Source of the DNA: Pseudomonadota bacterium
GTDB taxonomy: Bacteria > Pseudomonadota > Gammaproteobacteria > Steroidobacterales > Steroidobacteraceae
NCBI GenBank assembly: GCA_021781775.1
Contig: JAJXWE010000003.1
Span: 1-18,126, forward strand
Reading direction: 5' to 3'
Length of the DNA: 18,126 nucleotides
The notes below the pieces were generated by a model, which was given only the letters and a program-made list of their open reading frames with translations, was not told where the DNA came from and searched no databases. A program made the translations under genes and the position numbers. Of this stretch, positions 6,127-14,394 are shown piece after piece (the stretch's first letter is position 1; each line of letters opens with the position of its first letter).

Positions 6127-7142
6127 GTGCCGCCTCCCTGATTCGCCGTGCCGGACCGCAGGTCCGTCCGCGTGATGCGCACGATCTGCTGCGGCGCGGC
6201 GCCGAGACGGAGCTCCGCTGCCGCAAAGAGCTGGTCCACGATGTAGTACGGCGGCCGGACCTGATAGTTGACGAGCTCGCTCTGGCCCTTCGGCCCCAGG
6301 ACGAAGAGCGGCGGCATCTCCCCTTCACCGATTCCTGGGGGGAATTCGATATACACCCTCCTGCCATCATCGAACGCGCGCACCGGACGCCAGGACGGAT
6401 GATCGCCCGTTACCGCATACCGGAATCTCAATCTCGACAGCTCCAAGCCTGCGGCAACGGGTTCCGCCTGTTCCGCCGCCTCATTCGTCGCGCGCAGCGC
6501 GATCAACTGATCGAGCGGGTAGCGCCACGACACGGAGGCCATCCAGGTCTTGGGCGTGGAGACAAGCTCGAGGTGATACGTGCGCCGAGAGGTGTTGATG
6601 ACGAGATTCGTGTGCAGACCCATCTCGATGGGCTTCACGAGAATGTGCTCTCGCCGATCCGCCCCCGCACCGCTTGTCGTATCCCCGATCACCCAGCGCA
6701 CGGTGTCACCCGCCGAGACCGAGATCAGGTGCTCGTCCTTCTCGAGCGCGATGTCCGTGACCCGCTCCGGACTCGTGTAGACCTCGTAGAGCGCCCCGTC
6801 CGTATACGGCCACACCTGCATCGCATTGATGAACTCCGATCGCGACGGCTGGATGAGCGCAGCCGCGTTGGCCTCCCGCACCTGCCGTTTCGGATCCTTC
6901 GTCTCCGGCGCCGGCGGCGGCAGCAAGTCCGGTTTGAATTTGAGCTGTCCCGGGAGCGGCAGTGCCTGCGGCACCTCGATGATCTTCACGGGAGCCGGCG
7001 GAATGGCGATGCGCTTGGCCGCAACAAAGTGGTCGAGCGAGATGCTCGGAGCGGGACGCCGGCTGGCGCAGCCGGCGAGCGCGCTGCTCGCGGCAATCAG
7101 CGCGACGAGAAGCGCCGCGCGAGGTCGAGTTTCTGCAGTCAC
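6123..7142 (-). CDS. trbG: TrbG, VirB9-like outer-membrane-complex lipoprotein
   Basis: A 339-residue VirB9/TrbG/CagX family protein, part of the outer-membrane core complex with TrbI. Seen: an N-terminal lipoprotein signal (AALLVALIAASSALAGC) whose lipobox cysteine is residue 25. A Pro-rich stretch follows at about 45-80. The N-terminal beta-domain then begins around VWPYTDGALYEVYTSPERVT, and the C-terminal half contains RRVYIEFP and YYIVDQLF, both characteristic of VirB9. The lipobox implies that TrbG itself is lipidated. No separate VirB7-like lipoprotein gene is seen, and TrbG may supply that anchor. The GTG start overlaps the trbF stop (GTGA) and the gene's own stop overlaps the trbI start. 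Confidence 0.95.
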   Translation of the reverse strand: MTAETRPRAALLVALIAASSALAGCASRRPAPSISLDHFVAAKRIAIPPAPVKIIEVPQALPLPGQLKFKPDLLPPPAPETKDPKRQVREANAAALIQPSRSEFINAMQVWPYTDGALYEVYTSPERVTDIALEKDEHLISVSAGDTVRWVIGDTTSGAGADRREHILVKPIEMGLHTNLVINTSRRTYHLELVSTPKTWMASVSWRYPLDQLIALRATNEAAEQAEPVAAGLELSRLRFRYAVTGDHPSWRPVRAFDDGRRVYIEFPPGIGEGEMPPLFVLGPKGQSELVNYQVRPPYYIVDQLFAAAELRLGAAPQQIVRITRTDLRSGTANQGGGT

Positions 7143-7852
7143 TTGGAGTCTCCAGTGGATTGCACAGTGCTGAGATCACGGCTCCAGTCGAGCCCGTCGA
7201 TGTAGATGCCCAGCGGGTTCTTGCGCAGACTCACAACGTCATGCGGCGTGTGGATCACGATCGTGAGGATCCCCGTCCAGTGTTCGGTCGACGCGAGCGC
7301 GCCGTTCGCGTAGGACTGCTCGATCCACTGCGCCTGGAAGGAGCTCCCGGACACGCGCACGATGCTCGTGACCTGAACAGTCACGGAGCGGCGCCCCACC
7401 TGCGCGAAGGGATTGTTCGCGCGCGCGTAGGCGTTGAGCATCTCGGAGCCTCGAGGCGTCACGTAGTCGTAGGCCTCGAGCCAGTTCTCCCGCAGCACGA
7501 CCGGATCCAGCGGCACCGAGCGCACGTCCTCGATGAAGCGCGAGAGGTAGTAGGCGATCTCCGCGTTCCTCGGGTGATAGGCCTCCACGGCAGGTCCCAC
7601 CCCGAGCACCTGCCCGGTCCGATCGACCTCCACGACGTACGGCGTGATCGTCGATCGACCCGAGTACCAGCTGAGACTGCCGGCCATGACGAACGCCAGG
7701 CCCAGCGCCCCGAACGCCATGAGCCTCCAGTTCCTGGCCTGCACCCGGGCCGAGCCGATCCGCTCGTCCCAGAGCTGCTGGGCCGCCTGGTAGGGCGTCT
7801 CCGGAATCGGCGTCTTCGAGTACCGGACGCTGGCTCTCTTGAACGGCATCAT
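7139..7852 (-). CDS. trbF: TrbF, VirB8-like inner-membrane protein
   Basis: A 237-residue VirB8/TrbF family protein, a bitopic inner-membrane assembly factor. Seen: a cytoplasmic N-terminus with ETPYQAAQQLWDERIGSARV at about residues 18-37, typical of TrbF. One transmembrane segment follows at about 43-63, then a periplasmic domain with ITPYVVEVDRTGQV and WLEAYDYVTPRGSEML. This fits the NTF2-like VirB8 fold. The first of two adjacent ATG codons overlaps the trbL stop (ATGA). The gene ends overlapping the GTG of trbG. Confidence 0.95.
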   Translation of the reverse strand: MMPFKRASVRYSKTPIPETPYQAAQQLWDERIGSARVQARNWRLMAFGALGLAFVMAGSLSWYSGRSTITPYVVEVDRTGQVLGVGPAVEAYHPRNAEIAYYLSRFIEDVRSVPLDPVVLRENWLEAYDYVTPRGSEMLNAYARANNPFAQVGRRSVTVQVTSIVRVSGSSFQAQWIEQSYANGALASTEHWTGILTIVIHTPHDVVSLRKNPLGIYIDGLDWSRDLSTVQSTGDSK

Positions 7853-9000
7853 TCGTCCTTCCTCTCGCCGAGAGTGGGGTGGGGACCGGAGACGGGCCTG
7901 TCGGCCGAACGCACCGCGTTGGCGGCCGTGCGCACGCCCTGGGAAGATTTGGATCTCAGGCGCTGCGCCCAGGTCGGCGCACCGGATGTCTGGCCCTGGG
8001 TGCCGGCACCTGCTGCGCCTCCCGTGCCCGCCCGCACGGCTTGCTGACCCACGGCCCGCGCGCCCTGGGTACGCACCGCGGAGCCGACACCGCGCGCGAG
8101 GCGACCGGCAGCCCCAACTGACCCCGCACCGACGGCGGCGGCGGCAACGGCAACCCCGCCGCCCGCGAGCATCGTGCCCGCCGCGGCTCCGGCGCCGAGC
8201 TGCGGTCCACCGGACACCAGTCCCGTGGCGATGCCCGGCCCATAGATTCCAAGCCCCAGGAGCGAGAGCGACCCCAGCATGATGGCGAGCGCCGTGTCGA
8301 TCGTGAGCGTCTGTCCGGCCGGCACCGTGAACTGACCGAAGAGGTTCGTCCCGATGCCGACGATCACCGCGAGCACCAGGATCTTGATCCCTGCCGAGAC
8401 GACACTCCCGAGCACCCGCTCGGCGAGGAACGCCGTCTTGCCCCAGAGTGCGAAAGGAACCAGCACGAAGCCGGCGAGCGTCGTGAGCTTGAACTCGATC
8501 AGCGTCACGAAGAGTTGCACGGCCAGGATGAAGAAGCTCAGGATCACGACCAACCAGGCGAGCCCCAGCACCGCGATGGTGTCGAAGTTGGTGAAGAGAC
8601 TCGGGAACCCCACCAGATCGCTCATCTGCTTCAGGATCGGCCGTCCGGCCGTGACCCCGACCGCGGCCAGCTGGCCGGGTCGCAGCAGATTGCTTGCCGT
8701 GAGCGTCGAGCCCGACGCGACCAGCCCAAGACCCGCGAAGGAGCGCAGGAGGATGGTCGCGAGCGAATTGAAGTTCGAGAGGATGAAGACGAACGCCCCG
8801 ATGTAGAGCGTCTTCTTGATGAGCCGGGCGATGACATCCTCCGTCCCGCCCATCGCCCAGAAGAGCCCGGCGAGCGTGATGTCGATCGTCACCAGCGTCG
8901 CGGTGAGGAAATGCACCTCGCCCGACAGCAAGCCGAAGCCGCTGTCGATGTACTGCGAAAAGACGTTCGTGAACTGGTCGATGATGCCGAGATTGTTCAT
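7849..9000 (-). CDS. trbL: TrbL, VirB6-like polytopic membrane protein
   Basis: A 383-residue TrbL/VirB6 family protein that forms part of the inner-membrane channel. Seen: an N-terminal region with SGFGLLSGEVHFLTATLVTI, then several hydrophobic segments at about 30-50, 66-95, 143-172, 175-190, 203-222 and 235-262. A C-terminal cytoplasmic or periplasmic tail from about residue 265 is rich in Gly and Ala and ends in a basic, Ser-rich segment. Such a low-complexity tail is usual in TrbL. Start ATG has an AGGG ribosome binding site. Only 76 bp separate it from trbJ, so the trbK entry-exclusion gene found there in RP4 is absent. Confidence 0.94.
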   Translation of the reverse strand: MNNLGIIDQFTNVFSQYIDSGFGLLSGEVHFLTATLVTIDITLAGLFWAMGGTEDVIARLIKKTLYIGAFVFILSNFNSLATILLRSFAGLGLVASGSTLTASNLLRPGQLAAVGVTAGRPILKQMSDLVGFPSLFTNFDTIAVLGLAWLVVILSFFILAVQLFVTLIEFKLTTLAGFVLVPFALWGKTAFLAERVLGSVVSAGIKILVLAVIVGIGTNLFGQFTVPAGQTLTIDTALAIMLGSLSLLGLGIYGPGIATGLVSGGPQLGAGAAAGTMLAGGGVAVAAAAVGAGSVGAAGRLARGVGSAVRTQGARAVGQQAVRAGTGGAAGAGTQGQTSGAPTWAQRLRSKSSQGVRTAANAVRSADRPVSGPHPTLGERKDE

Positions 9001-9076
9001 GACACCCTGCTCACGTCGGTCCCTGTTCGCTGGCGCTCATCGATACGATTGCCTGCAGAAGTGACCAACCACAATC

Positions 9077-9805
9077 TCAATTCCCCGAGAGATCGATGGG
9101 CTCCGGCGTGTACTGGGTGCTCGAGGTCATGAACCGACTCCGCACCGCCCGGGCTCGCGCCTCAGACTCGACGATCCGCGCCTCCTCGAGCGCGACCGCG
9201 CGATCCTGAGAGATGGCGATCTGCTGGCTCTGCATGACCTGGCGGACGCGAAGTCCCAGAAGCTGGTTCGTCGCCTGGATCGCCTGCAGGCTCCCGACCG
9301 CAGAATTGCTCCGCGTGAGCACGTCCGAAAGAACGGACTCATCCGAGGGCAGGTTCTGCTTCGCCTGCGTCTGCACCTCGATCGCGGTGCCGAGCGCATC
9401 CAGCGAGCCCGTCCACCGTGCAAGCTCCCCAGAGTCGAGCTGGCTTGGACTCACCGCGGCGCCGTAGGCTGCCGGGTACTGCTGCGCAAGCTGCTGCTGC
9501 GTGACGTGGAGATCGAAACTGATGCCCTGCGCCTGATCGAGCAGCTGCTCGGTGGCCGCGTAGGTCGCCTGCAGCTGGGTGAGCGCAGTGAAGTTGAGAC
9601 CCTGAAGGTTCTTGCCCTGGTTCAGCAGCATCTGCGCCTCGTTCTGAAGCTCGAGCACCTGGTTCTCGATCTGGGTCAGGGTGTGCAGCTCCGTGAGCAT
9701 GTTCTGCACGAAGTTGGACGGGTCGAACACGACCCACTGCGCGATGGCCTGCTCCGATGCCATGAGCATCGTGACGAGCACCAGGGATACCGCGATCTTC
9801 TTCAC
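9077..9805 (-). CDS. trbJ: TrbJ, VirB5-like periplasmic protein
   Basis: A 242-residue TrbJ-family secreted protein, the P-type counterpart of VirB5. Seen: a signal peptide (KKIAVSLVLVTMLMASEQAIA, cut near residue 22). The conserved QWVVFDPSNFVQNMLTELHT follows, and then long predicted helices (QIENQVLELQNEAQMLLNQ) typical of the coiled-coil TrbJ body. The frame is open further upstream to 9925. GTG at 9805 is chosen because it has AGGAGG 5 nt before it and starts directly with the signal peptide. A GTG five codons earlier is the alternative. It starts 44 nt after trbE ends. Confidence 0.92.
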   Translation of the reverse strand: MKKIAVSLVLVTMLMASEQAIAQWVVFDPSNFVQNMLTELHTLTQIENQVLELQNEAQMLLNQGKNLQGLNFTALTQLQATYAATEQLLDQAQGISFDLHVTQQQLAQQYPAAYGAAVSPSQLDSGELARWTGSLDALGTAIEVQTQAKQNLPSDESVLSDVLTRSNSAVGSLQAIQATNQLLGLRVRQVMQSQQIAISQDRAVALEEARIVESEARARAVRSRFMTSSTQYTPEPIDLSGN

Positions 9806-9849
9806 AAGACCCTCCTTCACGCCCCAGGCGTGTCGGTCAACAACAGGGC

Positions 9850-12273
9850 TCACGGTGTGGCCAGCCCGGCAGAGAAGTCCGCAATGAGCCGCGAAGCCCA
9901 ATCGAGCCCTCGCCGGGCGAGCCACTCAGCTGCGAAAGCCTCCGGAGCGGCACGAGATGCGATCTCGTCGATCGCGCGCTGATCCTCGGGTGTCGACGCC
10001 GCCGCGAACGCCAGTGCAACGGGTCCCAGTCCGAGATCGAAGAGCCGGCAGCCGAGACGCGACTGGTAGTAGTAATCGCGCTTCGGCCTCGCATGGGCGA
10101 GGATGTCGATCTGCCGGTCGTTCAAGCCGAAACCCTGGTACACGGATTTCAGCTGCGGCTCCATCGCCTGCGGCGAGGGCAGGAAGATCCGCGTCGGGCA
10201 GCTCTCGATCAGCGCCGGCGCGATGGTTGAGCGCTGGATGTCGGCGAGCGACTGGGTCGCGAAGATGACCGAGACGTTCTTCTTGCGAAGCGTCTTCAGC
10301 CACTCCCGGATCCGCCCGGCAAAGACCGGATCATCCAGAAACACCCACGCCTCATCGAGAACGAGCAGCGTCGGAGCGCCGGTGAACCGCTCCTCCAGAC
10401 GGTGGAACAGGTAGGTCAGGGCCGGCAAGACGGCGCTTCGCGTGTGCATGAGCTCTTCCATCTCGAACGCCTGCACGGAAGCCACGCTGAGATGCTCCTC
10501 TTCGGCATCGAGCAGCCGGCCGAAGGGACCATTCAGGGTGTAGGGCTGCAGCGCCTGGCGGAGCGGGTTCGACTGCAGGAGAACCGACAATCCCGTGAGC
10601 GTGCGCTCCGGTATCGGCGCCGAGGCGAGGCTGCCGAGCGCCGACCACACGGCCTCTTTTACCTCCGGCGTGAGGGGCACCTCCTCGTGATGCAGGAGCC
10701 CGGCAATCCAGTCCGCCGCCCAGGCGCGCTCCGTCTCGTCGTCGATCCCCGCAAGCGGCTGGAAGGCGATCGCCCCATCGGCACCGAGGTCGTAGTGCTC
10801 GCCGGCGAGAGCCAATACCGTCGCGCGCACCGACCGGCCCTTGTCGAAGACGAAGATCTGCGAGCCCGGATAGCGGCGGAACTGCAGGACCAGCGTCGCG
10901 AGCAGCACGGATTTCCCGGCACCGGTCGGTCCGACGACAAGAATGTGGCCGACATCGCCGACATGGGTCACGAGCCGGAACGGTGTCGAGCCTTCCGTGC
11001 GCGTGACCATGAGCGGCGGACCGCCGAGGTGCTCATTGCGCTCGGGTCCCGCCCAGACGGCCGAGAGCGGGATGAGGTGTGCGAGATTTGCCGTCGAGAC
11101 GAGTCCCTGACGCACGTTCGCGTAACACTGCCCGGGAATAGTGCCCAGCCATGCCTCCACCGCGTTCAACGTCTCGGAGATCGCAATGAATCCGCGGCCC
11201 TGCACCACTCTCTCGACGGCCTTGCGCTTATCCTCGACCGCCGCCGGATCGCGATCGGCGACGACGATGCTCGCAGTGAGATACCCGAAGCCCATGGCAT
11301 CGCTTCCGAGCTCCTGCAGCGCCGCGTCGGCATCGACCGCCTTGTTGGTGGCATCGGAGTCGACGAGCGGACTCTCCTGCTGGAAGATCGTCTCGCGCAG
11401 GAGCGTCACGATGCCCTTGCGCTTGGCGAACCACTGCCGGCGGATCTTGGTGAGCTCCCGGAGCGCTGCGGCTTTATCGAGAAACAGGAACCGCGTCATC
11501 CACCGATAGCCGAAGCCGAGGCGATTCAGGTCATCGAGCATCCCGGGCCAGGTCGATGCGGGTAGGCCGCGGACCGTGATGACCCGGAGGTGCACGTCGC
11601 CCAAGACCGGCGCGAGGCCTCCGGTCAAAGGCTCATCTGCCAGCAGCGAATCGAGCGCGAACGGCACCTCCGGGACCGCCACCGAGTGACGGCGCGCCGA
11701 GACCGTGGAGTGCAGATACGTCAGCGTCTCCCCATCATCGAGCCAGTGGACCTCGGGCATGACCGCCTCGAGAAGCCCGAGGAAGCGATCTGTCTCGGTG
11801 ATGTACGCCGCAAGCTGATCCCGCCAATCAACCAACGTGCGCTCGGCTGACTCGTAGAGAAGCCGGCTCGCGCGAGCCTTTACCTCCCCGGGCGGAAGAT
11901 AGACGAGAGTCAGCGTGTAGACGCTCTCGAAGTGCGAACCTGCCTCCTCGAACGCACCGCGACGCTCCTGGTCGATGAGCCACGAGAGTGCATCGGGGAA
12001 AGGAGATTCCGGATAGCCCTGTGCCTCGAGCCGGTCCGCCTCAACGAACAGTGCCCAGCCCGACCCCAGCCGCTTCAGGGCGTTGTTGATCCGCGAGGTG
12101 GCGAGCGTCAGGTCGAATTCGGTCGAGCTATCGAGATCGGGACCCCGGAATCGCGCACAGCGCAGGAACGAGCCATCCTTGTTGAGCACCACCCCCGGCG
12201 CGACGAATGCCGCCCAGGGCAGATAGTCCGCCAGGCATGCGGGACGCTTGCGGTATTCGGCCAGGTTCATCAT
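9850..12273 (-). CDS. trbE: TrbE, VirB4-family conjugation ATPase
   Basis: An 807-residue VirB4/TrbE ATPase that energises pilus assembly and substrate transfer at the inner membrane. Seen: the N-terminal MMNLAEYRKRPACLADYLPW, typical of TrbE, and an N-terminal VirB4 domain (to about residue 400). Walker A is GPTGAGKS at 448-455 and Walker B is TLLVLDEAW at 635-643, followed by ATQSLADI. The frame stays open upstream through trbD to 13032, but that part has no family similarity and overlaps trbD and trbC. The double ATG at 12273/12270 has AGGGAAGGGA 6 nt upstream and matches the family start. It lies 14 nt after trbD. Confidence 0.96.
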   Translation of the reverse strand: MMNLAEYRKRPACLADYLPWAAFVAPGVVLNKDGSFLRCARFRGPDLDSSTEFDLTLATSRINNALKRLGSGWALFVEADRLEAQGYPESPFPDALSWLIDQERRGAFEEAGSHFESVYTLTLVYLPPGEVKARASRLLYESAERTLVDWRDQLAAYITETDRFLGLLEAVMPEVHWLDDGETLTYLHSTVSARRHSVAVPEVPFALDSLLADEPLTGGLAPVLGDVHLRVITVRGLPASTWPGMLDDLNRLGFGYRWMTRFLFLDKAAALRELTKIRRQWFAKRKGIVTLLRETIFQQESPLVDSDATNKAVDADAALQELGSDAMGFGYLTASIVVADRDPAAVEDKRKAVERVVQGRGFIAISETLNAVEAWLGTIPGQCYANVRQGLVSTANLAHLIPLSAVWAGPERNEHLGGPPLMVTRTEGSTPFRLVTHVGDVGHILVVGPTGAGKSVLLATLVLQFRRYPGSQIFVFDKGRSVRATVLALAGEHYDLGADGAIAFQPLAGIDDETERAWAADWIAGLLHHEEVPLTPEVKEAVWSALGSLASAPIPERTLTGLSVLLQSNPLRQALQPYTLNGPFGRLLDAEEEHLSVASVQAFEMEELMHTRSAVLPALTYLFHRLEERFTGAPTLLVLDEAWVFLDDPVFAGRIREWLKTLRKKNVSVIFATQSLADIQRSTIAPALIESCPTRIFLPSPQAMEPQLKSVYQGFGLNDRQIDILAHARPKRDYYYQSRLGCRLFDLGLGPVALAFAAASTPEDQRAIDEIASRAAPEAFAAEWLARRGLDWASRLIADFSAGLATP

Positions 12274-12287
12274 GTGCAGTCCCTTCC

Positions 12288-12545
12288 CTACGGCTCGAGG
12301 TGACTCGGGTACTTCACGTGCCGGGCGAAGACCTCGACGAACTGCGAGTCCGTCCGCGCCGCCCACACCGCGAGCGTGTGTCCGATCACGAAGAGCACCA
12401 GCCCGGGGAGCCAGAGCTGCAGCCCAATCCCGACCGCGGCGGCAAGCGTGCCGTTCACGATCGCGACCGTCCGCGGCACGCCGGCGAGGAAGATCGGCTC
12501 GGTGAGAGCCCGATGGAGCGGCACTTCGAAGTCGTTGGTAACCAT
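12288..12545 (-). CDS. trbD: TrbD, VirB3-like membrane protein
   Basis: An 85-residue VirB3/TrbD family protein, a small inner-membrane partner of the TrbE ATPase. Seen: the N-terminal segment EVPLHRALTEPIFLAGVPRT, diagnostic of TrbD. A hydrophobic hairpin follows at about 26-62, and then a conserved C-terminal DSQFVEVFARHVKYP. It starts 18 nt after trbC. The ribosome binding site is poor, so translation may depend on coupling to trbC. Length is normal. Confidence 0.93.
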   Translation of the reverse strand: MVTNDFEVPLHRALTEPIFLAGVPRTVAIVNGTLAAAVGIGLQLWLPGLVLFVIGHTLAVWAARTDSQFVEVFARHVKYPSHLEP

Positions 12546-12563
12546 GAGGATTCCGGCCAGACC

Positions 12564-12899
12564 TCAGGAAACGATCGCGCCGCCCGCGAAGTTGAAGAAG
12601 GTCAGGAAGAAGGAACTCGCCGCAAAGGCGATCGAGAGCCCGAAGACGATCTGGATCAGCCGCCGGAATCCGCCCGAGCTGTCCCCGAACGCCAATGTCA
12701 ATCCCGTCACGATGATGATGATCACCGCGACGATGCGCGCGACCGGCCCCTGGATGGAGTCCAGGATCGACTGCAGGGGCGCCTCCCACGGCATGTTGGA
12801 ACCGGCGGCGAACGCCGGCGTGCCGTAAAGCCCCGAGACGAGAAGCGCAAAGGCGCACGCAAGAACGTGACGGACACGGCGCAAGCGATGTGTGTTCAT
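12564..12899 (-). CDS. trbC: TrbC, VirB2-like pilin precursor
   Basis: A 111-residue VirB2/TrbC-family prepilin, the major subunit of the conjugative pilus. Seen: a signal peptide with a basic start (NTHRLRRVRH) and hydrophobic core, and a likely cut after AFA at about residue 31. A short loop follows, then two hydrophobic segments (about 53-71 and 82-107) separated by a small polar turn (FGDSSGGFRR), the VirB2/TrbC hairpin. In RP4, TrbC is circularised by the TraF peptidase. No traF is seen in this window, so maturation here is unknown. The ATG overlaps the trbB stop (ATGA). The frame is open far upstream, but that part lies inside trbB. Confidence 0.93.
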   Translation of the reverse strand: MNTHRLRRVRHVLACAFALLVSGLYGTPAFAAGSNMPWEAPLQSILDSIQGPVARIVAVIIIIVTGLTLAFGDSSGGFRRLIQIVFGLSIAFAASSFFLTFFNFAGGAIVS

Positions 12900-13927
12900 G
12901 ATCGGTTCCCGTGACGATGGGAGGTGGAGTGAGGGACTGCGGGCTCGAGGTAATACCCCTGCGCGTCGAATCCGGTGACCCAGGAAAGCTCCTCGACGCG
13001 CCGGGCGCGCCCGCGGCCGGCGAGAAAGACAATCAGATCGACGGACTCGGCAATGAGCACCTGCGGGACGGTGACGACCACTTCCTGGATGAGCTGCTCG
13101 AGTCGAGTGAGCGCACCGCGCGCCGAACCCGCATGGATCGTCGCGATGCCGCCCGGATGGCCGGTGCCCCAGGCCTTCAGCAGATCCAGCGCCTCGCCGC
13201 CGCGGACCTCGCCGACCACGATCCGGTCGGGCCGCAGCCGCAGTGCCGATCGCACCAGGTCGGCCATGGATGCCAGGCCTCGCCGCGTCTGCAGCGGCAC
13301 GTGATCGTCCGCCCGGCACTGAAGCTCCACGGTGTCCTCGAGCATGAGCACCCGATCGCCCGTGAGGGCGATCTCGAGGAGCAGTGCGTTCGCGAGCGTC
13401 GTCTTGCCGGTGGAGGTTCCACCCGAAATCAGGATGTTCTTCCGGTCCCGCACCGCCTCCTGCAGGACCAGGGCCTGATTCTCCGTGAGGATTTCCTCAC
13501 TCACGTACTTGGTGAGCGGAATGACGCCCGCCGTGCGCTTTCGGATCGAGAAGGTGGGCCCGCGCACGATGGGCGGGAGCACGCCCTCAAAGCGCTCGCC
13601 GGTCTCAGGCAAGACGGCGGAGATGATCGGTGCCCCCGGATGAACTTCGAGGCGCAAGTGCGCCGCGACAAGCCGGATGATGCGGTCACCGTCCTCGCGC
13701 GAGAGACAGATGCCGGAGCGGCGCCGACCGGTGTCCAGCCGGTCGAACCAGAGCGTACCGTCCGGGTTCAGGAGGATCTCGACGACCTCGGGGTCTTCGA
13801 GCGCCTCGGCGATGGCATCGCCCATTGCGGTGCGCAGCATCCGTGTCTGCCGGCTCGTCACCACGGCGAGCGGCGAGCGATGCTCACCGCGCCGGCCTTG
13901 TCCGTTCCTCATGGCGATATCCGTCAT
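12896..13927 (-). CDS. trbB: TrbB, VirB11-family secretion ATPase
   Basis: A 343-residue hexameric traffic ATPase of the VirB11/TrbB family at the cytoplasmic base of the channel. Seen: an N-terminal domain to about residue 150 (ETGERFEGVLPPIVRGPTFS). Walker A is GGTSTGKTT at 169-177, an Asp box is LMLEDTVEL at 194-202, and Walker B is RIVVGEVRGGEALDLLKAW at 235-253. The His box GHPGGIATIHAGS is at about 256-268. All catalytic motifs are intact. The ATG overlaps the upstream CopG-like gene's stop and the stop overlaps the trbC ATG, both as ATGA. Confidence 0.96.
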   Translation of the reverse strand: MTDIAMRNGQGRRGEHRSPLAVVTSRQTRMLRTAMGDAIAEALEDPEVVEILLNPDGTLWFDRLDTGRRRSGICLSREDGDRIIRLVAAHLRLEVHPGAPIISAVLPETGERFEGVLPPIVRGPTFSIRKRTAGVIPLTKYVSEEILTENQALVLQEAVRDRKNILISGGTSTGKTTLANALLLEIALTGDRVLMLEDTVELQCRADDHVPLQTRRGLASMADLVRSALRLRPDRIVVGEVRGGEALDLLKAWGTGHPGGIATIHAGSARGALTRLEQLIQEVVVTVPQVLIAESVDLIVFLAGRGRARRVEELSWVTGFDAQGYYLEPAVPHSTSHRHGNRS

Positions 13928-14394
13928 TGGCCGCCCTCCCCCATCGCCTGCACAGCCTCCTCCGCCGCCGTCGAGTACTCCTTCCCATCGGCACCGAGTT
14001 CCTCCGTCAGCCGCCGCGCCAGGCTGTGGCCGCGGTGCAGGTGGCGACCCAACTGCTCGACGAACTGCTCGAAGCGCGCCCGCCCCTGCGCGCGAACGGT
14101 TTCCTGGTGCTCGGGAGGAACAGGCGTCGAGACGGTGAGGTAGTGCCGGATGAAGAGCGCCACCGCCTCGATGAGGATGGTCTGGTCGCGCTCGAGCAGA
14201 TCGAACTGGTGCGTGAGCCGATCAAGACGGCGAGCAATGACGGCTTCCCGCTGATCAGCGCCCTCCGGAGAGAGGAACGAGGCGAGCGCAACAGCGACGA
14301 TGCTCGACTTAGACAGTCCCCGCATGGCTGCAAGCGCGGAGAGCCGCTTCGCGTGCGCGGGCTGAAGGTAGAGATTCAGGCGCGCCCGGCTCAT
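13924..14394 (-). CDS. CopG-like ribbon-helix-helix protein between traG and trbB
   Basis: A 156-residue protein with an N-terminal ribbon-helix-helix-like segment (RARLNLYLQPAHAKRLSALA, then GLSKSSIVAVALASFL, about residues 3-40). The rest is a long helical region, including RRLDRLTHQFDLLERDQTIL at about 59-78. A CopG-family gene at exactly this place is usual in Tn4371-like and rhizobial Trb operons, where it is presumed to regulate transfer genes. It overlaps both neighbours by ATGA (traG stop and its own start; its own stop and trbB start), so its level is tied to the operon. DNA binding is inferred from the fold and target unknown. Confidence 0.85.
   Translation of the reverse strand: MSRARLNLYLQPAHAKRLSALAAMRGLSKSSIVAVALASFLSPEGADQREAVIARRLDRLTHQFDLLERDQTILIEAVALFIRHYLTVSTPVPPEHQETVRAQGRARFEQFVEQLGRHLHRGHSLARRLTEELGADGKEYSTAAEEAVQAMGEGGQ

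Noticed and set aside
10402..11565. A 387-codon plus-strand frame opposite trbE
   Set aside because: Antisense shadow of a well-conserved VirB4-family gene.
12274..13032. Upstream extension of the trbE frame by 253 codons
   Set aside because: It overlaps trbD and trbC, has no similarity to VirB4 proteins, and the double ATG at 12273 has a strong ribosome binding site.
12911..14143. A 410-codon plus-strand frame opposite trbB and the CopG-like gene
   Set aside because: Antisense shadow; no recognisable domain, and the minus-strand genes are complete and tightly coupled.
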